Shown: positions 34,130 through 42,934 of the stretch, in pieces
Layout: every line of letters starts with the position of its first letter
Numbering within the stretch: position 1 is the first letter of the stretch
NCBI GenBank assembly: GCA_007132495.1
Contig: SLOL01000125.1
Location: forward strand, 1 to 45,494
Direction: 5' to 3'
Origin: Balneolales bacterium
Lineage (GTDB): Bacteria; Bacteroidota; Rhodothermia; Balneolales; Natronogracilivirgulaceae
DNA: 45,494 nucleotides
Translations under genes and position numbers: made by a program
Notes under the pieces: model-generated
Database searches by the model: none
What the model was told of the DNA's origin: nothing
The model's input: only the letters and a program-made list of their open reading frames with translations

Positions 34130-34777
34130 TCAGGCCGCAAGTTCCATGGTTCTGGAAGCTATCTTGATGATGGCATCGGTTCGAAGCATGACTTTTTGAA
34201 TGCTCTGCTCCATATGTACATGGATGTCATTCAACGTTGTAAAATGGTCTAGGTCGAACTGCATGTAGGATATCAGGCTCATGTCGGTGACATAACGTCC
34301 ATGCATATCGCCTTCGATCTCAACATGCCACCGGGAAATAAGCTTATCTTCGGCGAAGACATGTTTCAGTTCTCTGTTAATATATTCCATCCACTGACCG
34401 GCCGCCTCCATCCGGCGATTTCCAACCTGTGAGTCCAGTTTCCGGTATAATCTCTCTTCATTGAAAAACCAGCTGACCTCTACATCGATATAGGGCGTCA
34501 GATTTTTGTCGGTATAGGTGTCAACCTTGAGCAGCGGGTGTTTTTCCATACCCGGCAGCTGTTTGGCCAGGGCGGCCTCTCTGAACTTGTCCCAATCATG
34601 ATTGATGACAAGCTTCTTTACATGTTTCGACCGGTCTTCCAGGTTCATCCCGATTTCCAGACCGGTGGCATTAATCTTCTCCTCATTCCAGATACGGAAA
34701 TGATCGACATTGATCGAACGTTTGGCGAGTCTGGCCTCTACTTGATTGACTATAGCGTTAAAAATGGGATAGTTCAT
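34130..34777 (-). CDS. Unknown 215-residue protein
   Basis: I do not recognise a family. The protein is soluble, with no signal peptide or membrane segment. It begins MNYPIFNAIVNQVEARLAKRSINVDHFRIWNEE, alternates strand-like and helical stretches (GLEIGMNLEDRSKHVKKLVINHDWDKF, YIDVEVSWFFNEERLYRKL), and ends in an amphipathic helical region (IHVHMEQSIQKVMLRTDAI). Codon use resembles neighbouring genes and the frame is long and clean, so it is very likely real. It is divergent from the NFACT/RqcH gene with only 50 bp between starts, so the promoters must overlap and the two may be co-regulated. A ribosome-related role would be speculation. Confidence 0.75.
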   Translation of the reverse strand: MNYPIFNAIVNQVEARLAKRSINVDHFRIWNEEKINATGLEIGMNLEDRSKHVKKLVINHDWDKFREAALAKQLPGMEKHPLLKVDTYTDKNLTPYIDVEVSWFFNEERLYRKLDSQVGNRRMEAAGQWMEYINRELKHVFAEDKLISRWHVEIEGDMHGRYVTDMSLISYMQFDLDHFTTLNDIHVHMEQSIQKVMLRTDAIIKIASRTMELAA

Positions 34778-34827
34778 AACTTATGGAAGTTTATTAACAA
34801 AGCGCTTCTTTCCCTTTATAACTTAGC

Positions 34828-36453
34828 ATGAATAACTTCTATACATTACATTCTCTGGTCGCAGAGCTAAGATACAAAATTTCCGGAAAGAAAATTAAGG
34901 AAGTCTGCACTCACAGGAAAGACCAGTTGGATCTGTTTCTTCATCCGGACCATGAAGGAAAACTGACGTTCAGTGCCTCATCACCGGGAACAGCCTTTTT
35001 TTGGGACCCGCGACCGGGAAAACCATCCCGTAATACCGTCTCTTTTTTTTCGGAAATTTATGGAAATACCGTTTCCACCATCGAACTGGTTTCCCGGGAG
35101 GATCGCCTTGTGCGATTGCGTTTTACCGACACTGCCCTGGAATTATTACTGATGCCGTTCAGCAGCAGGCCGAATGTATTTCTGGTTGAAGATGGAATGA
35201 TCCTGTCGGCTTTCAAAAATCCTGAAGGAAATGCCGGAAAGCCCGCCCCGCAGGCCAAAGCACCCGAAAAACAGCTGGAACAGGGTACACAGCAAATTTC
35301 GCTGCCCTCTTCCGATGAACCGCTGAAAAACAGAGTTATCGCCATTGACCGGAAATTTCCCCGCAGTCTGCTCCCGGACCTTGCCGACACCTGTAACCTG
35401 GATGATCTGGAGCCGAACGAACTCAGGGACCAGATTGTCGAACTGCAGCAATATCTGCTCAACCCCGGAAAAATAGCGATAACGGCCGAAGGGCGGTTGA
35501 GCCTGCTTCCCGAACGGTATCTGTCCCATCCCCCGGATCGTACTTTTGAATCGACAAATGAAGCGGTACGTACACTGTTTTTAATGCAAAACCGGGAGTT
35601 CCGTTTACTGCCGCGTAAAAACGATCTTGTAAAAAAACTGCAGAAGCGTCTCGGAAATCTGGAAAAAAAACAAAAACAATTCGATAAAGAGCCGGAAAGA
35701 TTTCAGAATGCCGATACGTATGAGCACTACGGCCATCTCTTAATGAGCCGTCCTGATGCCACGTCGCCGGTTGATGCTGACAGTGTAACGGTACCCGACT
35801 GGTCCGATGAAGGACGGGAAGTCACCATCCCGGTAAAAAAGGGTATGAGTCCCGTCGACCAGGCTCGTAAATACTACGATAAGGCCTCCCGTATTCGTCA
35901 GGAAATAGCCATGTCCGGTAAGATTAAGAAACAACTGGCCGGACAAAAGGATGAAGCAGTCCGGTTGCTGGAAGATCTGGAGCCTATTTCCCATCCACCC
36001 GAGCTGGACAAATGGGTCAAAAAAAATGAAGAGAGACTTCAGGAGCTCGGCTTGCGCGCGGCCGGAACCGGAAAACAAACGGCCCGCCCTTATCGCGTTA
36101 TTACAGCAGGTAACAGTGAAATCTGGATAGGAAAAAACGCCAGGAGCAACGACGAACTCCTGGCACGATCCCACAAGGAGGATATCTGGATGCATGCCCG
36201 CGGAGCATCGGGATCACATGTCATACTGCGAAACCAGGGACGAACAGCCTGGCCCGATTCCGGGCTTGTGCTTAAAGCGGCCTCTTTTGCCGCCGCCTTC
36301 TCGCAACTTTCCGGTTCTTCTTTGGTACCGGTAATGATTGCCAAACGAAAACATGTACGAAAGCCGAAAGGCGCCTCACCCGGACAGGTGGTTGTCACCA
36401 ATGAACGCGTGGAGATGGTAGGCCCGAAAAAACCCGACATACCGGATTCCTGA
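34828..36453 (+). CDS. rqcH: NFACT-family protein (RqcH/Rqc2 homologue)
   Basis: This is a 541-residue protein. The N-terminal NFACT-N region (about 1-200) includes SREDRLVRLRF, which carries an Asp-Arg pair like the one needed for C-terminal tailing in characterised RqcH. The middle is a charged coiled coil (KKLQKRLGNLEKKQKQFDKEPE and KASRIRQEIAMSGKIKKQL). The C-terminal NFACT-R/DUF814 domain is clear: RVITAGNSEIWIGKNARSNDELLARSH, EDIWMHARGASGSHVIL, VPVMIAKRKHVRKPKGASPGQV. RqcH binds 50S subunits with stalled peptidyl-tRNA and adds alanine tails that mark chains for degradation. The N-terminus lacks the usual SxDG start motif and the whole is shorter than Firmicutes RqcH, so the tailing activity is inferred. 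Confidence 0.85.
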   Translation: MNNFYTLHSLVAELRYKISGKKIKEVCTHRKDQLDLFLHPDHEGKLTFSASSPGTAFFWDPRPGKPSRNTVSFFSEIYGNTVSTIELVSREDRLVRLRFTDTALELLLMPFSSRPNVFLVEDGMILSAFKNPEGNAGKPAPQAKAPEKQLEQGTQQISLPSSDEPLKNRVIAIDRKFPRSLLPDLADTCNLDDLEPNELRDQIVELQQYLLNPGKIAITAEGRLSLLPERYLSHPPDRTFESTNEAVRTLFLMQNREFRLLPRKNDLVKKLQKRLGNLEKKQKQFDKEPERFQNADTYEHYGHLLMSRPDATSPVDADSVTVPDWSDEGREVTIPVKKGMSPVDQARKYYDKASRIRQEIAMSGKIKKQLAGQKDEAVRLLEDLEPISHPPELDKWVKKNEERLQELGLRAAGTGKQTARPYRVITAGNSEIWIGKNARSNDELLARSHKEDIWMHARGASGSHVILRNQGRTAWPDSGLVLKAASFAAAFSQLSGSSLVPVMIAKRKHVRKPKGASPGQVVVTNERVEMVGPKKPDIPDS

Positions 36454-36476
36454 AATAATTTGTATCTTTTAAGGTC

Positions 36477-37037
36477 ATGGAGCTTAAACAGACGATTGTC
36501 TTAACCGGATTTATGGGGTCGGGAAAAACGGCCGTCGGACGCATGCTTGCTGCATGTATTGACAAACCCTTTCGTGATCTTGACAAGGTTATCGAAGACG
36601 GAGAAAGACGGACCATCTCTGATATTTTCAAAACGGAGGGTGAAGCATTATTCAGAACCCTGGAGCGGCAGTATCTGGAGCAGGTGTTGAAATTCCAGCC
36701 GCTTGTTCTGGCTTTGGGGGGTGGGGCACTGCAACAACAAGCTGTTATCCGGCTTGTACAACAAAACGGAATTATGGTATATCTCAACGTCCCGCAAGAA
36801 GTCCTGGTTCAGCGTTTAATCGGTGATAAAAACCGGCCGCTGCTTCGAAATGCCGAAGGGAAGTTTCTCGATGAGCCTGAATTGCGAAAGAGGGTCTGTT
36901 CCATGTTGAACGAGAGGGAACCTCTGTACCGTCAGGCGGATGTTACTCTGAATATTGAATACCACTGGACGGTGCGGAAAACCACCAACGAACTTATTAA
37001 GATCCTTTCAACCCATGCACCGGCTGCCATCTCTTGA
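36477..37037 (+). CDS. aroK: Shikimate kinase
   Basis: This is a 186-residue P-loop kinase. Walker A is GFMGSGKT (residues 11-18), the shikimate-binding DLDKVIE lies near 39, FRTLERQYL near 60, the glycine-rich LALGGGAL near 80, and the lid RPLLRN near 120. It phosphorylates shikimate in aromatic amino acid synthesis. Its last 23 bases overlap the start of aroB, so the two are translationally coupled and catalyse steps of one pathway. It follows the rqcH gene by 23 bp. Confidence 0.94.
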   Translation: MELKQTIVLTGFMGSGKTAVGRMLAACIDKPFRDLDKVIEDGERRTISDIFKTEGEALFRTLERQYLEQVLKFQPLVLALGGGALQQQAVIRLVQQNGIMVYLNVPQEVLVQRLIGDKNRPLLRNAEGKFLDEPELRKRVCSMLNEREPLYRQADVTLNIEYHWTVRKTTNELIKILSTHAPAAIS

Positions 37038-38124
37038 AATAACCGACCGAAGTAGCTGCCAATTCCTGTTATTTGAGCAGCTTTCTGATCTGTGGAAACA
37101 GGTGGCACAACAGCATGACATCACACCTTCTTCAAGGACCTCGCCTCATATTGTATTAGTCGATGCTCACGTACGCAAGGCCCATCGAAAGAGGCTGGAA
37201 CAGGTATTTTCACCCGAAAACTGCCGGTATTATGAAATTCCTCCCGGGGAAGGATCCAAAAGTATGGAAATGTACAGGCAGATTATTGATTTCGCTTTTT
37301 CCGGCCCCCTTCGAAGAAATACTCCGCTGATTGCAATAGGAGGAGGTGTGACAGGTGATTTATCAGGTTTTGCCGCTGCCTCACTGATGCGGGGGCTGCC
37401 CCTGTACCATGTTCCGACGACACTTCTGGCTATGGTTGACAGTGCCATCGGGGGGAAAACCGGCATCAACCATCCCTTCGGGAAGAATACCATAGGAGCG
37501 TTTTATCATCCGCGGGCGGTCCTTTTTGATACGGATTTCCTCACCTCACTGCCTCAGAGAGAGTGGCTGTGCGGACTTAGTGAAGTGTTGAAGTACGGCT
37601 ATATCAGAGAGCCGGAACTACTTGAAAAGGCGGTCAGGCTGGCCGATCCGGATCAGCGAACCCCCGAACTGCTTAAATCGGTCATCGACTCGTCGGTGCG
37701 AATTAAAACGGAAATCGTATCTCTTGATGCCCGTGAATCCGGAATACGGGCCTGGCTCAACTTTGGTCATACATTCGCTCACGCACTGGAAACGCTTGAT
37801 TCTTATCGCAATATTAACCATGGGGAAGCCGTATACGCAGGTATGATGGCCGCTTTATATGTATCCCGAAGATATTTGGGCGCATCAGTATCCGATCGAA
37901 CACTGATCGATTTGAAGTCGATTTATCATCTTGATATGGAGACATATACCTCCCGATCAGAGGAACTCGTTACCCTTATGGGACATGACAAAAAAAACAG
38001 AGATCATGCAATTCAGCTGGTCCTGTTGGATGAATCCGGAAAACCGACCGTTAAACGAGTGGAAGATAGAACGCTATTAAAGGATGCCTGGAACCATGTA
38101 TTTAACGTGTTGCAGGGATCGTAA
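37015..38124 (+). CDS. aroB: 3-dehydroquinate synthase
   Basis: This is a 369-residue protein from the ATG at 37015. A TTG further upstream at 36955 is in frame but would overlap aroK by 83 bp and add 20 unconserved residues, so it is not used. NAD+-binding GGGVTGDLSGFAAASLMRG, the phosphate/lysine region VDSAIGGKTGINHP.GKN, and zinc ligands in LNFGHTFAHALE and NHGEAV are all present. It converts DAHP to 3-dehydroquinate, the second step of the shikimate pathway, and works with aroK upstream. Confidence 0.94.
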   Translation: MHRLPSLEITDRSSCQFLLFEQLSDLWKQVAQQHDITPSSRTSPHIVLVDAHVRKAHRKRLEQVFSPENCRYYEIPPGEGSKSMEMYRQIIDFAFSGPLRRNTPLIAIGGGVTGDLSGFAAASLMRGLPLYHVPTTLLAMVDSAIGGKTGINHPFGKNTIGAFYHPRAVLFDTDFLTSLPQREWLCGLSEVLKYGYIREPELLEKAVRLADPDQRTPELLKSVIDSSVRIKTEIVSLDARESGIRAWLNFGHTFAHALETLDSYRNINHGEAVYAGMMAALYVSRRYLGASVSDRTLIDLKSIYHLDMETYTSRSEELVTLMGHDKKNRDHAIQLVLLDESGKPTVKRVEDRTLLKDAWNHVFNVLQGS

Positions 38125-38198
38125 GTGACAGCGTATACGTTGTGGGCCTGATTGACAAGACAAATAGTTATTACAGATTATAACCGGTTCTTACTTCA

Positions 38199-41100
38199 TT
38201 GATTTATCATTTTCTCTATATAATATGGCGCATTTTCTGGAGCAGCATGCTGGTCTTGTCACTGACGGTTGTCCTTTTTCTGGGTGCCGTTTTTGTTTTG
38301 CTTCAAACCGAACCTGCCAAAAACTATTTGACTCAACGTGCCGAAATCTGGTTTAACGAACACTTTGAAGGCTCCCTGACGATTCGTGAGATTGGCGGGG
38401 TGATCCCCCTGAATATTGCATTGCGGGGTGTTGAAATTCACTATGAAGATCAAACCCCGGCCACGATCGAGTCCATGTCTGTCAGTGTCGACATGTTGGC
38501 GATGCTTCGCAATCAACTCTCCATTACCGATATAACAGTCCACACCCCCGAGGTCTGGCTTCAACCGGGGCCGTCAGGCAAATATACGCTGATCGAAGCC
38601 CTGCAGCGAAAACAGAGATACCCTGTTGAGGAGGTGATGCAGACCCATGTTTTTCGAACCATGGATATTTATGCGCCATTTGTCCAGATTTTTGAAGGCA
38701 AACTGCATGTGGACTCGTTTCCCGGTGGCAAAAAATGGTCACCGCTTTCAACCCCGTTGACCGTGGAGGCGATCAATACCGAAATGTTCCTGGAGGTCTC
38801 CGACGAGCAGCGATTCCTCGATATTACCTATCTAACCCTTTCCTCCGATGAATTACCGGAAGGGGAGGTGACGCTTTCGGGTCAGATTTACAACGACGAC
38901 CGATACCTGGAGCTTAATGCCCTGCAGCTTGGAGTCGGCAGTTCGTGGATTGAGTGGAGTAGTGAACTGGATGGAATCAACCTTTATGAAGGTGATCTGG
39001 CAAGTCAGTTCAGGGAGGCCGCCTACCTGGTAATGGTTGATGATGCATTCCTGGCACCATCCGAACGCCGTTATTTGTTCCCGGGCCTGCCCCATGATCT
39101 TCCGGGAATGCAATTCTCACTCCAGGCCGATGCCCGCAACCGTGTGTTGAATGTAACCGGTGCCGAGATCGGAGCCGGAAACAGTTTGATTCGCTTTGAT
39201 GCGGCTCTGAATGACGTCACAACATGGGACTCGCTGTACTATAGCATGGATCTTGAAGAGCTTCGGATGGACCGGGAGGAACTGCACCTTTTTATACCGG
39301 AGGTATCTAACCTTCCTGTCCGGGATTGGACAGACTTTCGTACCGGTGGTACACTCATGGGCAATCGCGATACCATGGAAGTGAATCTGTCGATAGGAAT
39401 GCCCGAAGGCACCGTTACCGTAAAGGGCAGAGGTGACCTTGCACCATCATTATCCGCCGACCTTTTTATTGGTGGACGTGATATCAATCTTGCTTCATTC
39501 ATGGACCGGAAGGTCGACGGCGAAGGTGAGCATGTCGGTGCCGCGTCTTTTCCCGAAACACAGATACATACAGAAATTCACCTGACCGGAGTGAATCTGA
39601 CAGACTCCGACTACGAACTGACCGCCGACATGGACTTTTTCGGCTCCCGCATTGGGGACATCATGATGCCGGATGTACAGCTTGATGTGAACTATGCCGC
39701 AGATATCATCCGGCATGAGTTTGTCTATTATCAAAATGAAAATTATCTGGAAGGAAAGGGCCGCATCGAACTCGGTGACACAGTGCCCCATTTTGTTTTG
39801 AACGGCCGTTCTTCCGGGATCAATCTCGATGGGATCGTCCGGAACCGCAATCTGCCTCGCACCGCATGGAATATGGACTACGATATCAACTGGCACGGAT
39901 TTCGTTCGGAAGAGTGGTTCGGCCGGATCATTGCCGATGTGTTACCTTCTGAAGTCAACGGTCAGGAGCTCCGGGCACACCAGATGTACCTGGACCTGAA
40001 CCAGCCCGGCAGTCCGAAGCGCTCACTGCGGCTGACCAGCAGCGTTCTTGACTTTCTGGTTGAAGGGAATATCGAGTTTTCATCTGCATCCAGACTCTAT
40101 GATCACTGGAGTAACTATTTTGTCGAACGGGTTCGGGAAGAACTCATGTTTGATCCGGTGGACACGACACTGGTCAACGGTATCGAATCCCGGGATCTGC
40201 TTCAGGCCGAAGTTTTACTGGAGTTCAAAGATTTAGAGTTGCTCAGGACATATATACCCGACATGCCAGCATTTGATTCCGGGGCTCAATTGACATTCAA
40301 CATCCACTCTGATCAGGAGGTGCTTGAAGTAGATGCGTATTGGAGAGATGAACATATGGAGTGGAATGGTATTTCCGCCCGTAATACGCAGCTGTTGCTG
40401 GATACCCGGTTCCGTTATGATCGCCACTTCCGTAATGACATGGATTTGAACCTGGAGCTCACCATGGATAGGCTGATATATGAGGACCATTCTCTGGACA
40501 CGTTGTTATGGACAGTAAATCTGGATAACGATGCGCTCCACAGCCGCGGGCGAATCGCCAACTTCGGCAATAATGTCCAATTCTCATCGGTCATAGAGGG
40601 ACAGCTGACCGATTCACTCTTTCGCTCGGAGGTTCGTGAATTGATAGTCGGCAATGAGCGTTATTTATGGCAGTCCGAGGGGGTTCCGGTGTTCACCTAT
40701 CAGGAAGATGGACGGCTGCTTGTGGAAAATTTCAACCTTGCAAGTGAAACGGATCATGTGTTTGTCAACGGAGTCTTCAGCACCTCCCTGGACGATTCGG
40801 TGGAATATCGCTTTGATAATGTGAATCTTGCACGGATCTCGGAGATGGTAGACGGGAAAGTTGATTTTGAAGGGGTATTGAATGCGGATTTTGTCACGAA
40901 AAATCTGCGCGAACATCCGGTTGTACATGGCTACATGAATGTGGACCGGCTTTCATTCAACGACAGGATCGTGGGAAATGTCGACCTTATCAGCCGCTAT
41001 AATACCGAACTTGACCGTTTTGATACTTCCCTTAATATTGCTACTGACACCACCCGGTATGCCGAATACATTGCCGAAAATGATGGTATTGGGCAGAACG

Positions 41101-42851
41101 TGTCCGCAAATGGCTGGATACGGGCTCCCGTCCGCACGGAACCGGTTGATTCACTGTACCATTTCGAGGTAGATGTGGAGCAGCTTGATCTGTGGGTGTT
41201 GATTTACCTGCTGGATGGTGTATTTGAGGATGTTGAAGGCCGGGGTACCGGTACGGGATATTTTACCGGAGATCTGGATTATATCGACTTTGCCGGCGAC
41301 TTCGAAATTCACGAGTCCACGGTTATTCCCGTTTTCTTTGAAACGGAGTATGAACTTATTGGAGATGTTTCGGTCAGTCGCGAGAGAGGAGTGGAGCTCC
41401 ACCAGATGGATATCCGGGACAGACTGGGCGGAACCGGACAGGTTGGTGGAGTTTACGATTTTAATGATTTTCAGGCCGAAAAATTCATGGATATCAACCT
41501 TGATTTAAACAATCTGAGGTTCTTGAATAACTCATCAGGACCCGATGTTCCGTTTTACGGTAGTGTTGCCGGGACAGGTGTGATCAATATCAGCGGATCC
41601 AATATTTCTCCATATGTCCGAACGCTTGAGCCTATCCGGACCACAACGCAATCCCGCCTGTCCATACCACTGATCGAACAGGCCATGGCCGAAGAGCGGG
41701 GGCGATACATCCGGTTTGTCCATGACTTCCGGGAGGTGGAACAGAGTCGGCAGAGTAGTGTCGATCCGGAAGTACTTCGGGGAATCGACCGTTCTTTTAT
41801 GGAGGTATTCCGGCTCGATCTTCAATTCATAGCGGCCCAGAATTCGACTGTCCAGCTGATATTTGATCCGGTAACCGGTGAGATTGTCAATGCCCAGGGT
41901 GGCGGACGGGTTCGTATCACCCTGGAGGATGAAAACTTGCAGATTTTCGGTAACTTCGACATCAGCAGCGGTGACTACCTGTTTGTCGGGGGTGATATCA
42001 TGACCCGGAGATTCACCCTTCAGGATGGCGGAAGCATCCGCTGGGAAGGCGACCCGACCAATGCATTGCTGGATATTACGGCTGTTTACCGGGCGAGACC
42101 CAATATCGCGCCGCTGCTGGGAGCCGCAGCCGATCAGACCAACCGCATTCCCGTGGAGCTCATGCTGGAGATCAGCGGACCGATTGACAATATTGAAAAC
42201 GACTTCTACTTTGAATTTCCAAACGCGATTGACGCCACCCAAAATGCAGCGGTGCTGAATGTACTGAACAGCGAAGAGCAGAAGCTGATACAGGCTACCA
42301 GTCTTCTGTTTACCGGAGGGTTCATCTCCGGTACCCTGGTCGGAGAGACTCAGACCCAGGAGCTCGGAACCACCCTGCAGGCCCGCGCCGGACAGGTCGG
42401 AATAAGCCAGTTGCTCTCTTCCCAGATCAACGCGCTGTTGAGAGATAATCTGATCAACCTCGATGTTGATCTGAACCTTTTTGGGTTCGATCAGGCCGAT
42501 CTCGGCATCGCCTTGAGGCTGTTTGATGATCGCCTCGTTTTGCGAAGAGAGGGCGAAGTGGGAGGAGAGGAAACCCATATTGGTGACCTTGGCGCCACTT
42601 ACCGGATCAATCCCAGCCTTTCTGTAGAGGTATTTCACCGGAAAGATCCCATGTTGATGTCAATCCTCGGTGACCAGGCCGATGTGGAAAGGGTTAATGG
42701 CGTCGGGCTGGAAGCACAATTCCGCTTTAATACCTGGAGAGAGTTTGCCGGCAATATGTGGCGCAATGTCACCACACTTTTTGGATTGTGGAATCGCGAG
42801 GACCAGGACGAAGAACCGGATACAGAAGTTGCCGCCACAGATGAACAGTGA
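38199..42851 (+). CDS. tamB: TamB-family translocation/assembly module protein (DUF490)
   Basis: This is a 1550-residue AsmA/TamB-type bridge protein. An N-terminal membrane anchor (residues about 8-35, LYIIWRIFWSSMLVLSLTVVLFLGAVFVLL) is followed by a very long beta-rich repeat region, and then the C-terminal DUF490 domain (about 1170-1500) with GTGVINISGS, EVFRLDLQFIAAQNSTVQ, GRVRITLEDENLQIFGNFDIS, VGGDIMTRRFTLQDGGSIRWEGDP and DADLNLFGF-like phrases. The hydrophobic groove of such proteins carries phospholipids or assists outer-membrane protein assembly across the periplasm. The start is taken as TTG 38199; the next in-frame Met is inside the anchor. No tamA/bamA gene is adjacent in the visible window. 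Confidence 0.9.
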   Translation: MIYHFLYIIWRIFWSSMLVLSLTVVLFLGAVFVLLQTEPAKNYLTQRAEIWFNEHFEGSLTIREIGGVIPLNIALRGVEIHYEDQTPATIESMSVSVDMLAMLRNQLSITDITVHTPEVWLQPGPSGKYTLIEALQRKQRYPVEEVMQTHVFRTMDIYAPFVQIFEGKLHVDSFPGGKKWSPLSTPLTVEAINTEMFLEVSDEQRFLDITYLTLSSDELPEGEVTLSGQIYNDDRYLELNALQLGVGSSWIEWSSELDGINLYEGDLASQFREAAYLVMVDDAFLAPSERRYLFPGLPHDLPGMQFSLQADARNRVLNVTGAEIGAGNSLIRFDAALNDVTTWDSLYYSMDLEELRMDREELHLFIPEVSNLPVRDWTDFRTGGTLMGNRDTMEVNLSIGMPEGTVTVKGRGDLAPSLSADLFIGGRDINLASFMDRKVDGEGEHVGAASFPETQIHTEIHLTGVNLTDSDYELTADMDFFGSRIGDIMMPDVQLDVNYAADIIRHEFVYYQNENYLEGKGRIELGDTVPHFVLNGRSSGINLDGIVRNRNLPRTAWNMDYDINWHGFRSEEWFGRIIADVLPSEVNGQELRAHQMYLDLNQPGSPKRSLRLTSSVLDFLVEGNIEFSSASRLYDHWSNYFVERVREELMFDPVDTTLVNGIESRDLLQAEVLLEFKDLELLRTYIPDMPAFDSGAQLTFNIHSDQEVLEVDAYWRDEHMEWNGISARNTQLLLDTRFRYDRHFRNDMDLNLELTMDRLIYEDHSLDTLLWTVNLDNDALHSRGRIANFGNNVQFSSVIEGQLTDSLFRSEVRELIVGNERYLWQSEGVPVFTYQEDGRLLVENFNLASETDHVFVNGVFSTSLDDSVEYRFDNVNLARISEMVDGKVDFEGVLNADFVTKNLREHPVVHGYMNVDRLSFNDRIVGNVDLISRYNTELDRFDTSLNIATDTTRYAEYIAENDGIGQNVSANGWIRAPVRTEPVDSLYHFEVDVEQLDLWVLIYLLDGVFEDVEGRGTGTGYFTGDLDYIDFAGDFEIHESTVIPVFFETEYELIGDVSVSRERGVELHQMDIRDRLGGTGQVGGVYDFNDFQAEKFMDINLDLNNLRFLNNSSGPDVPFYGSVAGTGVINISGSNISPYVRTLEPIRTTTQSRLSIPLIEQAMAEERGRYIRFVHDFREVEQSRQSSVDPEVLRGIDRSFMEVFRLDLQFIAAQNSTVQLIFDPVTGEIVNAQGGGRVRITLEDENLQIFGNFDISSGDYLFVGGDIMTRRFTLQDGGSIRWEGDPTNALLDITAVYRARPNIAPLLGAAADQTNRIPVELMLEISGPIDNIENDFYFEFPNAIDATQNAAVLNVLNSEEQKLIQATSLLFTGGFISGTLVGETQTQELGTTLQARAGQVGISQLLSSQINALLRDNLINLDVDLNLFGFDQADLGIALRLFDDRLVLRREGEVGGEETHIGDLGATYRINPSLSVEVFHRKDPMLMSILGDQADVERVNGVGLEAQFRFNTWREFAGNMWRNVTTLFGLWNREDQDEEPDTEVAATDEQ

Positions 42852-42934
42852 TAAACCGGGCGCATGGAGATACAGACGCAATGTTAATTCTGCCCGCATA
42901 TTACATGTGACCGCTTGAAACAAAATTATAAACA

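Noticed and set aside
36955-37014. Extended TTG start for aroB
   Set aside because: Would lengthen the aroK overlap and add 20 residues with no family match; ATG at 37015 is preferred.
41535-42638. 367-codon open frame antisense to tamB
   Set aside because: Lies wholly within the conserved DUF490 domain coding region; composition is that of a reverse-frame shadow with no recognisable domain.
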